Positions 5,945-12,323 of a stretch of 13,901 nt of DNA are shown piece by piece. Each line of letters starts with the position of its first letter. The stretch's first letter is position 1. The stretch is from NCBI GenBank assembly GCA_002335115.1, contig DDCR01000015.1, positions 1 through 13,901 on the forward strand. The letters are read 5' to 3'. Under the pieces are notes generated by a model that was not told the origin of the DNA, made no database searches, and saw only the letters and a program-made list of their open reading frames with translations. The DNA is from Oceanospirillaceae bacterium UBA2001 (lineage in GTDB: Bacteria; Pseudomonadota; Gammaproteobacteria; Pseudomonadales; Balneatricaceae). Position numbers and translations under genes: made by a program.

Positions 5945-6793
5945 ATGTCAACAACTAAAAAAAGTAACGAGATTATTGCGGCAAACGTCAGTAAAACCTT
6001 TGGTGCAGGCCCATTTGCGAAGGAGGTGATTAAAGATTGCTCTTTTACCATTGAAAGTGGCAAGCTCACGGTAATGATTGGCCCTTCTGGCTGTGGCAAG
6101 AGTTCTTTAATCCAGCTCATAGCTGGTTTTGATCAACCAACATCAGGTTCAATTACTATTGGTGGTCGGCCAATAGATGGACCTGGAAAAGATCGCTTAG
6201 TGTTGTTTCAGGAATCGGCTCTATTTCCGTGGATGACAACTTGGGACAACGTCATGTACGGTCCACGTGCGCGTGGCGAAGACGCAGCTGCGTCTGAGGC
6301 TCAAGCTGAGTTTTTGCTAAAAAAAGTTGGACTTGAAGCCTTTAGAGATAAGTTCCCAGCCCAATTATCAGGTGGCATGCAACGTCGTGCTGAACTTGCG
6401 CGTGCAATGATTAACAAGCCTGAAGTAATGATATTGGATGAGCCCTTTCGAGGTCTGGACCACATGTCAAAAGAATTGATGTGGGAATATTATGCTGGCC
6501 TCTATGAGGAAGACCGCAACACTAATTTCTTTGTTACAACTGACATTGATGAAGCTATTTTTCTTGCAGATCGTCTTTTGATTATGACTAACTTACCTAC
6601 ATCGACCCGATCAGTCATTGAGATTGATATTCCACGGCCAAGAAACATAGAAGCAATGGCAGATTCTAAACAAGCGAATGACATCAAAACTGAGGTTATG
6701 ACCCTGTTACATGAGGAAGCAATGAAGTCCTTCTCTGGCGGCAGCGCTGCTGCAGCTGACTTCCTTGATGCCTATTCTAAAAGAGCGGGTTGA
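5945..6793 (+). CDS. ABC importer ATPase 2, lacking the switch histidine
   Basis: This 282-residue ATPase is of the same NrtD/SsuB/TauB family as ATPase 1 but is clearly a different protein. Seen: Walker A GPSGCGKS (46-53), Q-loop Gln89 in LFQESALFPW, canonical signature LSGGM (141-145), Walker B VMILDE (161-166, Glu166) and D-loop GLD. In the switch region the expected VTHDIDEA reads V-T-T-D-I-D-E-A (197-204): Thr199, codon ACT at 6539-6541, replaces the histidine that contacts the ATP gamma-phosphate. Its own Walker side is therefore probably slow or inactive, while its signature can complete the active site of ATPase 1. The C-terminus carries an Ala/Ser/Gly-rich stretch (264-271). The upstream ribosome-binding sequence is weak (GGA at 5934-5936). 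It most likely pairs with ATPase 1 in one transporter. Confidence 0.9.
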   Translation: MSTTKKSNEIIAANVSKTFGAGPFAKEVIKDCSFTIESGKLTVMIGPSGCGKSSLIQLIAGFDQPTSGSITIGGRPIDGPGKDRLVLFQESALFPWMTTWDNVMYGPRARGEDAAASEAQAEFLLKKVGLEAFRDKFPAQLSGGMQRRAELARAMINKPEVMILDEPFRGLDHMSKELMWEYYAGLYEEDRNTNFFVTTDIDEAIFLADRLLIMTNLPTSTRSVIEIDIPRPRNIEAMADSKQANDIKTEVMTLLHEEAMKSFSGGSAAAADFLDAYSKRAG

Positions 6794-6830
6794 TCAGTGG
6801 ATGTTCAACGCGCAATTTGGGTTTTTTTAA

Positions 6831-7025
6831 ATGCTTGAAGTTCTACTGCAGCGCTCTACAGTTGTATCCTTAGCGGTTGTTGGGGGCTTATTATCGCTCT
6901 GTGTGACCGTGCTAACCGCTCGTGGGGCCTTGTCGGAAAACGCGATTAAGAATTTAAACAAGGTTGCCTATGGGTTTATGGGGCTAAGTATGCTGCTATT
7001 TATCGCTGCAGGATTGACGCATTAA
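6831..7025 (+). CDS. Small two-helix membrane protein, unknown function, last gene of the importer cluster
   Basis: The 64-residue product has two hydrophobic segments, about 10-30 and 45-62, joined by a short polar loop with SENAIKNLNK (35-44). Positive charges in the loop suggest that the loop faces the cytoplasm and both ends the periplasm. A TAA stop directly precedes the ATG (6828-6830), so the start is fixed unless a later codon is used. The Shine-Dalgarno sequence is poor (GGG near 6819-6821, then seven T). It begins 37 bp after ATPase 2 on the same strand and ends 45 bp before the convergent amidotransferase gene. I recognise no family. Possible roles, all inferred from position and topology, are an accessory subunit or stabiliser of the importer, or an unrelated small membrane protein. 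The sensible amino-acid composition and clear helices argue for a real gene. Confidence 0.65.
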   Translation: MLEVLLQRSTVVSLAVVGGLLSLCVTVLTARGALSENAIKNLNKVAYGFMGLSMLLFIAAGLTH

Positions 7026-7028
7026 GGA

Positions 7029-7055
7029 GTTGATTGTGTGGCCCCCATAATCAAC
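7029..7055. terminator. Hairpin between convergent genes, possible bidirectional terminator
   Basis: GTTGATT (7029-7035) pairs perfectly with AATCAAC (7049-7055), with TGG/CCA able to continue the stem inside. It lies between the stops of the small membrane protein (plus) and the amidotransferase (minus). Neither side has a real T run, so function as an intrinsic terminator is uncertain. Confidence 0.4.
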
Positions 7056-7070
7056 ATCAGCCCGTCAGGC

Positions 7071-7784
7071 TCAGTTAATCGCTTGCATAAAGTTTTGATA
7101 GATGGTCCGAGCGCTCTGCAAGCACAGACTCATACTCTGATCTGCATCTTGTTTAAGACGAGGCAAAGCACCTTCACCAAGAGTGTCTTCTAGAGCTTGA
7201 GCATAAGCAGGTATAGCGCCCCAATTGTCAACAGTATCAGGCTCTATTTCAACATGATATTGCATGGACCATGCATGCAACCCAACCCTCATGGCTTGAT
7301 TAGAGCAAACATCAGACTTAGCTAACACGAGAGCACCTTCAGGCGCTTGGGCTACCTTAACTGAGTGCCACTGAAGGCATTTTTGGGTTGCGGCCGTGCG
7401 GTTAAAAAGTGGGTCCACTAAACCTTCCGCTGTGAGCTCAACTTCAAGCACGCCAATTTCGGGCGTTTTTTGGGGCCCACATGTGCCTCCAAGGGCGTCG
7501 GCTAGTAACTGATGTCCGAGACATAGGCCTAGGTAGGGTTTGCCCAGTTCTTTTACCCAATGACGAATAGCCGCTTTTTCTGCAACTAGCCAAGGATGTT
7601 CCTCAACATCCCAGATGTCCATAGGCCCACCCATAACCCAGAGGGCATCATAAAGTTCAAAACTTGGTATTTTATCACCGCGATGGAGATATACTACATC
7701 CCAAGGAATATTATCTGCTGCTAAAAACTGCCTTAGTGAACCTGGATGTTCGCAATCTACATGTTGAAAAACAAGTACGCGCAT
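7071..7784 (-). CDS. Class I glutamine amidotransferase (GMP synthase-like) protein
   Basis: This 237-residue protein is a stand-alone GATase1 domain. The catalytic triad is visible: nucleophile Cys88 in the elbow G-L-C-L-G-H-Q (86-91), His177 and Glu179 in Q-Y-H-V-E (175-179). The oxyanion-region motif MGGPMDIWD (51-59) and the early beta strand RVLVFQHVDCEHPG agree with the GMP-synthase-like amidotransferases found as separate proteins in many bacteria. Such proteins release ammonia from glutamine or hydrolyse gamma-glutamyl bonds; the physiological acceptor is usually unknown and no synthase partner is encoded nearby. ATG 7784 is backed by AGGAG (plus-strand positions 7792-7796) with 7-nt spacing, the best ribosome-binding site on this strand. 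A 276-bp gap separates it from the upstream ynjD gene, so it probably has its own promoter. Confidence 0.85.
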   Translation of the reverse strand: MRVLVFQHVDCEHPGSLRQFLAADNIPWDVVYLHRGDKIPSFELYDALWVMGGPMDIWDVEEHPWLVAEKAAIRHWVKELGKPYLGLCLGHQLLADALGGTCGPQKTPEIGVLEVELTAEGLVDPLFNRTAATQKCLQWHSVKVAQAPEGALVLAKSDVCSNQAMRVGLHAWSMQYHVEIEPDTVDNWGAIPAYAQALEDTLGEGALPRLKQDADQSMSLCLQSARTIYQNFMQAIN

Positions 7785-8060
7785 GAATCGACTCCTAATT
7801 AATTGCCTTAAAGCAGGCTATAGTTATAGTAATACGAAACCCCGTTAATATGAAGTTGAAGGGCTCCACTTGATTTGATCATCAGGCGATGTTATTTCAA
7901 TTAAGTTTATTTTTAGTCTGCTATTTCGGGGAGTAAATAGGCTTGAGGGTAATGCATAGACTGCAGTGGTCTTAAAGGGATAACAGGATTCCAAGAACGT
8001 CCAAAATAGCCCTGTCGACAATGAATTAATTAATGAGCAGCAGGACGCTACCTCACACGT
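7785..8060. other. 276-bp gap between ynjD and the amidotransferase gene
   Basis: No gene is seen. It must hold the end of the ynj transcript and probably the amidotransferase promoter, but no convincing intrinsic terminator or clear -35/-10 pair could be picked out. A short inverted repeat, CTATA-GT-TATAG, lies near 7819-7830. Confidence 0.4.
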
Positions 8061-8717
8061 TTATAGGGCATGACTTGAGCCAGGCTTTAAAATCACCAGA
8101 GGACCATTGGCGGCGTGCGCGTCTGCGGGTTCATGAGTGGCTAACAATACGGGTATGAGGCGCAGTCGTGCTTGGTCAAACAAAAATTCACGCATGGTGT
8201 GTCTTAGGTCTAAATCGAGCTTAGAAAAAGGTTCATCCAGTAATAATGCTTGGGGCTGGGCTAGAAGAGCGCGCATTAGCGCCACTCTGCTTTGCTGACC
8301 GCCTGATAGGGTTTGTGGGTGTCTGTGGTAAAAATCAGTCAGTTGCGCTTGGTCTAAAGCCTGTTCTACAAGTATACGCCGCTGTTTTGCATCGCCCACT
8401 TTGGCTTTAAGACCAAATGCCAAATTGTCACCCACGGTTAAATGTGGAAACAATAAGGGGTCTTGAAACAGAATGCCAATGTGACGTTCAGCAACGCGCA
8501 TGTGGGTGACTTCTTGGGCATTTAACACAAGCTTACCAGCGACCCTAAAGTCACTACCTAAGTGCCCACCAATCGCGTTAAGTAAGGTTGATTTACCCAC
8601 GCCTGAGGGTCCCATAACACACGCCACTTCTCCTTTAGCAATGACTAAGTCAACGGGTGTAAAGATAGTGTGACCTTGGTGGCTAATTACACTGAACTTG
8701 CTTAATTCTAAACTCAA
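8061..8717 (-). CDS. ynjD: ABC transporter ATP-binding protein YnjD
   Basis: This 218-residue ATPase has all canonical motifs: Walker A GPSGVGKS (36-43), Q-loop Gln85 in LFQDPLLFPH, signature LSGGQ (137-141), Walker B LLLDE (158-162), D-loop LD and switch His195 in ATHEP. It is a short, single-domain ATPase of the type paired with fused permeases (YnjD, ThiQ). The start is TTG at 8717: an in-frame TAG lies two codons upstream, no ATG precedes the first conserved strand, and GAG is placed about 9 nt before it. It follows the permease by 18 bp and is the third gene of the YnjB-C-D set. It would power that transporter, whose substrate is not established. The weak TTG start may keep its level low. 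Confidence 0.88.
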   Translation of the reverse strand: MSLELSKFSVISHQGHTIFTPVDLVIAKGEVACVMGPSGVGKSTLLNAIGGHLGSDFRVAGKLVLNAQEVTHMRVAERHIGILFQDPLLFPHLTVGDNLAFGLKAKVGDAKQRRILVEQALDQAQLTDFYHRHPQTLSGGQQSRVALMRALLAQPQALLLDEPFSKLDLDLRHTMREFLFDQARLRLIPVLLATHEPADAHAANGPLVILKPGSSHAL

Positions 8718-8735
8718 ATTTTTCTACTCGTCGTA

Positions 8736-10445
8736 TTATTTCATGTGTTTTAACGCGAACCATCTAGGTAGCAGTAAGGCAAAGGAGTATGCCAATAATG
8801 GCACCAAAGCCTGCAGTAATCCATAGACTCCAACTAAGCGGCGATCTGCACCAGAGGCTAGACTAACTGCCTCTGTGGTTAGGCTTTCGACACGGCCTGC
8901 GCCTATTAACAAAGTAGGCAGATACTGGCTGATGGAAACAGCCATGCCTATGGCCCAAGCAATTAACAATGGTCTGAGTAGTAATCTCAGTTTTATACGC
9001 CACAAACAAGTCCAAGAAGAGCTTCCTAAACTTGCAGCAACAGATAAGTAGCGTTGATCCAAAGCTCGCCATGAATCCACCAAACTTAACATGACGTATG
9101 GAAAGACAAACAACAGGTGGGCCCAAATTACGGTGCCAATGCCGCCACTAAGGCCCAAACGCAGAAAACTCACTTTTAGGCCATATAAAAATGCAATTTG
9201 AGGCACAAGTAATGGCAAATAAATAAGCCAAAGGGTTGCACGATAAACATGGCCACCAAAGCGATCCTGTACCTCTAGCCAGATAACCGTGAGCATCAAT
9301 GCCAACCCACTGCTCATGAGGGCAGTAATTAAGCTATGCTTTAAAGCCAAAGGCCATTCAGTCAGGAGTTGTAACCAATAATCAAAAGACCAACTTGTGG
9401 GCCAAGCCTCTGGGAAAGACCAGCGCCAGGTGATGGACCATATGGCCAGCACCAATAACGACAACAAACCGAGTAAAAAGCTAATAGGCAGGGCTGTTGT
9501 TAAGATTGTTCCAAGCAATGTCCACTTGCTAGCGCGTTCACCTGACCTAATGCTTACCTTGTTGACTAGCATTAACCCTCGCACACTCATTTCCCATAGT
9601 AAAATACTCATCACCATGAGCATGGCCAGACTTATGGCTGCTGCTGATGCGGGTAACAGCATCTGCACATTTGCATCGGTATACAAGCGCAAAGCGACCA
9701 AGGCAAGAGTGGGTGGATTATTAGGACCCAAAATTTGAGCCATATCAACGGTTGAAAGAGCATAAACCAACACCACCATGACGGGTAACCGTATTAACGG
9801 ATATAACTGGGGAATGATTATTTTTCTCCAGGCTAAGCTATGGCTGTAACCCATACTCTGGGCTAGGGACATTTGCTTCGAGACGTTGATCTGCTTGAGT
9901 GCAACGAGGCAAACTAACCATAAAAAAGGCAATTCTTTAATGACTAGACCCAAGGTTAGGCTTAAACCCCACAAGTCCTGCACGGTAGCCCAGTCTGGAG
10001 GCAAGGTCCAATTCGTTAGCCAAGGGCTAAGCCAGCGAGCTAGCCAGCCAGATGGCGCAATTAAAAAGGCTAGGCCAATGGCAATGGCGGCATGAGGGGC
10101 CGCTAAAACAGGCACCATGATAAACTGCATTAAGGGTTTTAGTTTATCCAAAAAAAATAGCTTCGGTGAAATATTATAGACCCAAGAACTTCCAAAAATT
10201 GCTAATGCTAGAGCCATAATGGTCGCTGCAAAGCCACTAAATAGTGTCAACCTTAAGCTACTAATAAGGCCTGGAAGTTGCCATAGCTGCTGCCATGCGT
10301 CAACACTGAAACTATGTCGGCCAAGGGCAGGTAAAATACCAAAAGCCGCTCTCAGTGCTTCACCCAGTCCAACCACAACGGGTAATAAAATGCTCATCCC
10401 CAAGGCGATCAACATTAATAATTTTGGCCAATGGCTAGTTAACAT
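8736..10445 (-). CDS. ynjC: Fused two-module ABC permease YnjC
   Basis: This 569-residue inner-membrane protein consists of two permease modules in one chain, about six helices each, as in YnjC, ThiP and FbpB. Each half has its own ATPase-docking loop: about 191-220 (SLAQSMGYSHSLAWRKIIIP) and about 461-491 (LSVAASLGSSSWTCLWRIK). In the second the usual conserved proline appears only at residue 492. Length is somewhat above the roughly 510 residues of the E. coli protein. The ATG at 10445 overlaps the last base of the ynjB stop (TAATG), indicating translational coupling with the binding protein, and ynjD follows after 18 bp. The fused pore makes a 1:1:2 transporter with YnjB and YnjD; this is separate from the NitT/TauT-type importer on the other strand. 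Confidence 0.88.
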   Translation of the reverse strand: MLTSHWPKLLMLIALGMSILLPVVVGLGEALRAAFGILPALGRHSFSVDAWQQLWQLPGLISSLRLTLFSGFAATIMALALAIFGSSWVYNISPKLFFLDKLKPLMQFIMVPVLAAPHAAIAIGLAFLIAPSGWLARWLSPWLTNWTLPPDWATVQDLWGLSLTLGLVIKELPFLWLVCLVALKQINVSKQMSLAQSMGYSHSLAWRKIIIPQLYPLIRLPVMVVLVYALSTVDMAQILGPNNPPTLALVALRLYTDANVQMLLPASAAAISLAMLMVMSILLWEMSVRGLMLVNKVSIRSGERASKWTLLGTILTTALPISFLLGLLSLLVLAIWSITWRWSFPEAWPTSWSFDYWLQLLTEWPLALKHSLITALMSSGLALMLTVIWLEVQDRFGGHVYRATLWLIYLPLLVPQIAFLYGLKVSFLRLGLSGGIGTVIWAHLLFVFPYVMLSLVDSWRALDQRYLSVAASLGSSSWTCLWRIKLRLLLRPLLIAWAIGMAVSISQYLPTLLIGAGRVESLTTEAVSLASGADRRLVGVYGLLQALVPLLAYSFALLLPRWFALKHMK

Positions 10446-11677
10446 TACTGACTATATCGCTGACTCCATTGTTGTTTTAGCTTTTCACCCCAACTAGCAT
10501 GGGGTTCCAGTAAGGTGGGGCCTAACTCGGTAAGTGTGGGTAAGGCCTCTGATGTTGGCAAGTCAGCAAAGACTTGAGCTTGAGTCTCGTTGAACTGTGT
10601 CGGGTCAAGTACGGAAAAGCTACCTAAAACATTGATGTTTTGCATGCGAGCTTGGGTTTCTGGTTGCAGTAAAAAATTAGCAACTAGCTTTGCTGCCGCT
10701 CGATGGCTAGCATTGTATGGAATAGCGACGAAACTGACATTGCCTAGGGAGCCTTGGCTTGGTACAAATACTCGTGCACTTTTTGGCAGCAAACCACTGG
10801 CTATTCCAGCAGCAGCTGCAGCAGGATCAAATGCCATAGCAATATCTATGGCACCATCACTTAACATTTGTTGTTGGATAGATTCATTTTCTGGAAAGTT
10901 TTTTCCTGCTCGCCAAAGATAGGGTTTTATTTCATCATACCAGCGCCACAATGGGGCTGTTGCTGCTATAAATGACTGCTCTGTCGCGGGCTGTTGTAAC
11001 AGGCTGACGTCAGGCGTTAATTCAATTAAAGCTTGTTTTAAAAAGGTGGTACCCATAAAGTTACTCACCACAGGATGAGTTAAACGTCCTGGGTTTGCTT
11101 TTGCCCATGTTAACATTTGTGCCATTGATAAAGGTACTTGGGCGACTCTTTTGCTATCAACTATAAATACAAAACGAGCTAAACGCCAAGGCACCTCTAG
11201 ACCCGCAACCGCCTCAGTAAAATCCACTGTAGCAGGAGCGTTAGGGCCTAAATTAAGGTACTTTGAGTTTGGTAGATCAGTAACAAAAGGGCCATGCAAT
11301 AACTCTTGCTCTTTCATCGCTAAGAAGTTGGCTCCATTAATCCAAATCATATCCACTGTGCCATTTGTATTTTGACCTGCAGCTTTTTCTGCCAACACTT
11401 GGGTGACTGCTTCTGAAGTGGAGGATAACTTGACTTGCTTCACTTTTACATCATATAAAATCTCAGTTTGCTCTCCTACCCAAGTGATAAAATCGTTAGT
11501 TCGAACATCGCCTCCCCAAGCGTGCCAGTAGACAGTATCGCCAGCGCCTTGATCGATGGTTTGTTGCCACTGAGGGGTAGAGGTAGCGTGAGTCATTTGG
11601 CTTAAAAAGCCCAAACTAGTCATTAATACAATGCTACTGAGTTGTGTGGCCCATGAATTGTTCAAAAATGTCATCAT
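10445..11677 (-). CDS. ynjB: ABC transporter substrate-binding protein YnjB
   Basis: This 410-residue secreted protein has a signal peptide (hydrophobic core about 12-25, likely cleavage after THA at residue 31). The mature part shows the features I recognise from E. coli YnjB: TVYWHAWGGD near the N-terminus, the VDMIWINGANF strand, FMGTTFLKQALI with TPD, APLWRWYDEIKPYLWRAGK, and a C-terminal LEPHASWGEKLKQQWSQRY. YnjB belongs to the extracellular solute-binding family related to thiamine- and iron-binding proteins, but its ligand is not established, so a thiamine label would be overreach. Two adjacent ATG codons (11677 and 11674) are possible starts; GAGA about 10 nt upstream gives weak support for either. 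The gene is 37 bp after ynjF and overlaps ynjC by one base, so it is mid-operon. Confidence 0.9.
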   Translation of the reverse strand: MMTFLNNSWATQLSSIVLMTSLGFLSQMTHATSTPQWQQTIDQGAGDTVYWHAWGGDVRTNDFITWVGEQTEILYDVKVKQVKLSSTSEAVTQVLAEKAAGQNTNGTVDMIWINGANFLAMKEQELLHGPFVTDLPNSKYLNLGPNAPATVDFTEAVAGLEVPWRLARFVFIVDSKRVAQVPLSMAQMLTWAKANPGRLTHPVVSNFMGTTFLKQALIELTPDVSLLQQPATEQSFIAATAPLWRWYDEIKPYLWRAGKNFPENESIQQQMLSDGAIDIAMAFDPAAAAAGIASGLLPKSARVFVPSQGSLGNVSFVAIPYNASHRAAAKLVANFLLQPETQARMQNINVLGSFSVLDPTQFNETQAQVFADLPTSEALPTLTELGPTLLEPHASWGEKLKQQWSQRYSQ

Positions 11678-11714
11678 TATTAAGGTCTCTCATTATTATG
11701 GTGAATAGTAAGGG

Positions 11715-12323
11715 TCAATCAGCGAGAAGATGCCAACCTTGTAGCCAACGACTTAAAGTAGTCAGTCCACAGGCAAACGCAAAGCCGTAAGCTAAGGGGG
11801 TAAATAAGTTCGGCCAAAGGCAAAAAGCAACAAACACAGCAATGGTTTCAGCCCCTTCTGTAAGCCCTCCTAAATAGTATAGACCTTTGCTTGGAAATTT
11901 TTGAGCATGCAGTTTGCGCTTTTCAGCCATCAAAGAAAATGCCAAAAATGATGATCCCGTGCCTACGAATGCAGCTAATAACACTGCGGCAGCAAGGGCA
12001 TTCTCAGTCACGTTAGCCAGCGCAAAACCCAGTGGTATTAAGGCATAAAATACAAAATCTAAGGCAATGTCTAAAAATGCACCACGATCAGTAGTGATCG
12101 TTAGGCGCGCTACTTCACCATCGATGCCATCGAGTAACCGGTTGAGTAATATAAACACTAAGGTCCAAATATATTGTTCAGACGCTAACAGAGGTAGGGC
12201 AACGATGCCTACCAGAAAGCCAGTGATAGTGACCTGATCTGCACGCACGCCAAAGGTAACTAAACCTAAAGCCATAGGCCGCAGCAGTCTGCGCTGTAAA
12301 GGCAGTAATTTGGCGTCAATCAT
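11715..12323 (-). CDS. ynjF: CDP-alcohol phosphatidyltransferase family membrane protein YnjF
   Basis: With start ATG 12323 the product is 202 residues. It contains the family signature D-G-x2-A-R-x7-G-x3-D-x3-D: Asp68, Gly69, Ala72, Arg73, Gly81, Asp85, Asp89, which binds metal and the CDP-linked lipid or alcohol. Several hydrophobic helices follow (about 35-62, 86-103, 108-132, 158-190). LLNRLLDGIDG, GTGSSFLAFS and YYLGGLTEGAET closely match what I know of E. coli YnjF. These enzymes exchange CMP on a CDP-alcohol for another alcohol, making phospholipid head groups or related polar lipids; the exact substrates here are unknown. ATG 12323 forms an ATGA overlap with the stop of the oxidoreductase gene; in-frame codons at 12335 and 12356 would add 4 and 11 residues. 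ynjB follows after 37 bp. In E. coli ynjF lies downstream of ynjBCD(E); here it lies upstream. Confidence 0.87.
   Translation of the reverse strand: MIDAKLLPLQRRLLRPMALGLVTFGVRADQVTITGFLVGIVALPLLASEQYIWTLVFILLNRLLDGIDGEVARLTITTDRGAFLDIALDFVFYALIPLGFALANVTENALAAAVLLAAFVGTGSSFLAFSLMAEKRKLHAQKFPSKGLYYLGGLTEGAETIAVFVAFCLWPNLFTPLAYGFAFACGLTTLSRWLQGWHLLAD

Noticed and set aside
5902..5958. Possible 18-codon leader ORF overlapping the start of ATPase 2
   Set aside because: No ribosome-binding site, no recognisable peptide features, and such short frames are expected by chance in AT-rich gaps.
6801..6830. Nine-codon frame ending in a T7 run just before the small membrane protein, as a possible slippage or coupling element
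   Set aside because: The slip site is outside any supported coding sequence and no productive fusion results.
7059..7071. Second mini-hairpin AGCC/GGCT between the convergent genes
   Set aside because: Only four base pairs and no T run; it also runs into the amidotransferase stop codon.
8863..10497. Several sizeable open frames antisense or out of frame within ynjC and ynjB
   Set aside because: They lie wholly within strongly supported genes, lack recognisable domains and have unlikely composition; they are frame shadows.
8061..11677. Labelling the YnjBCD transporter as a thiamine importer
   Set aside because: The architecture resembles ThiBPQ, but the sequence matches YnjB features, whose ligand is not established, and no thiamine regulatory element is seen.
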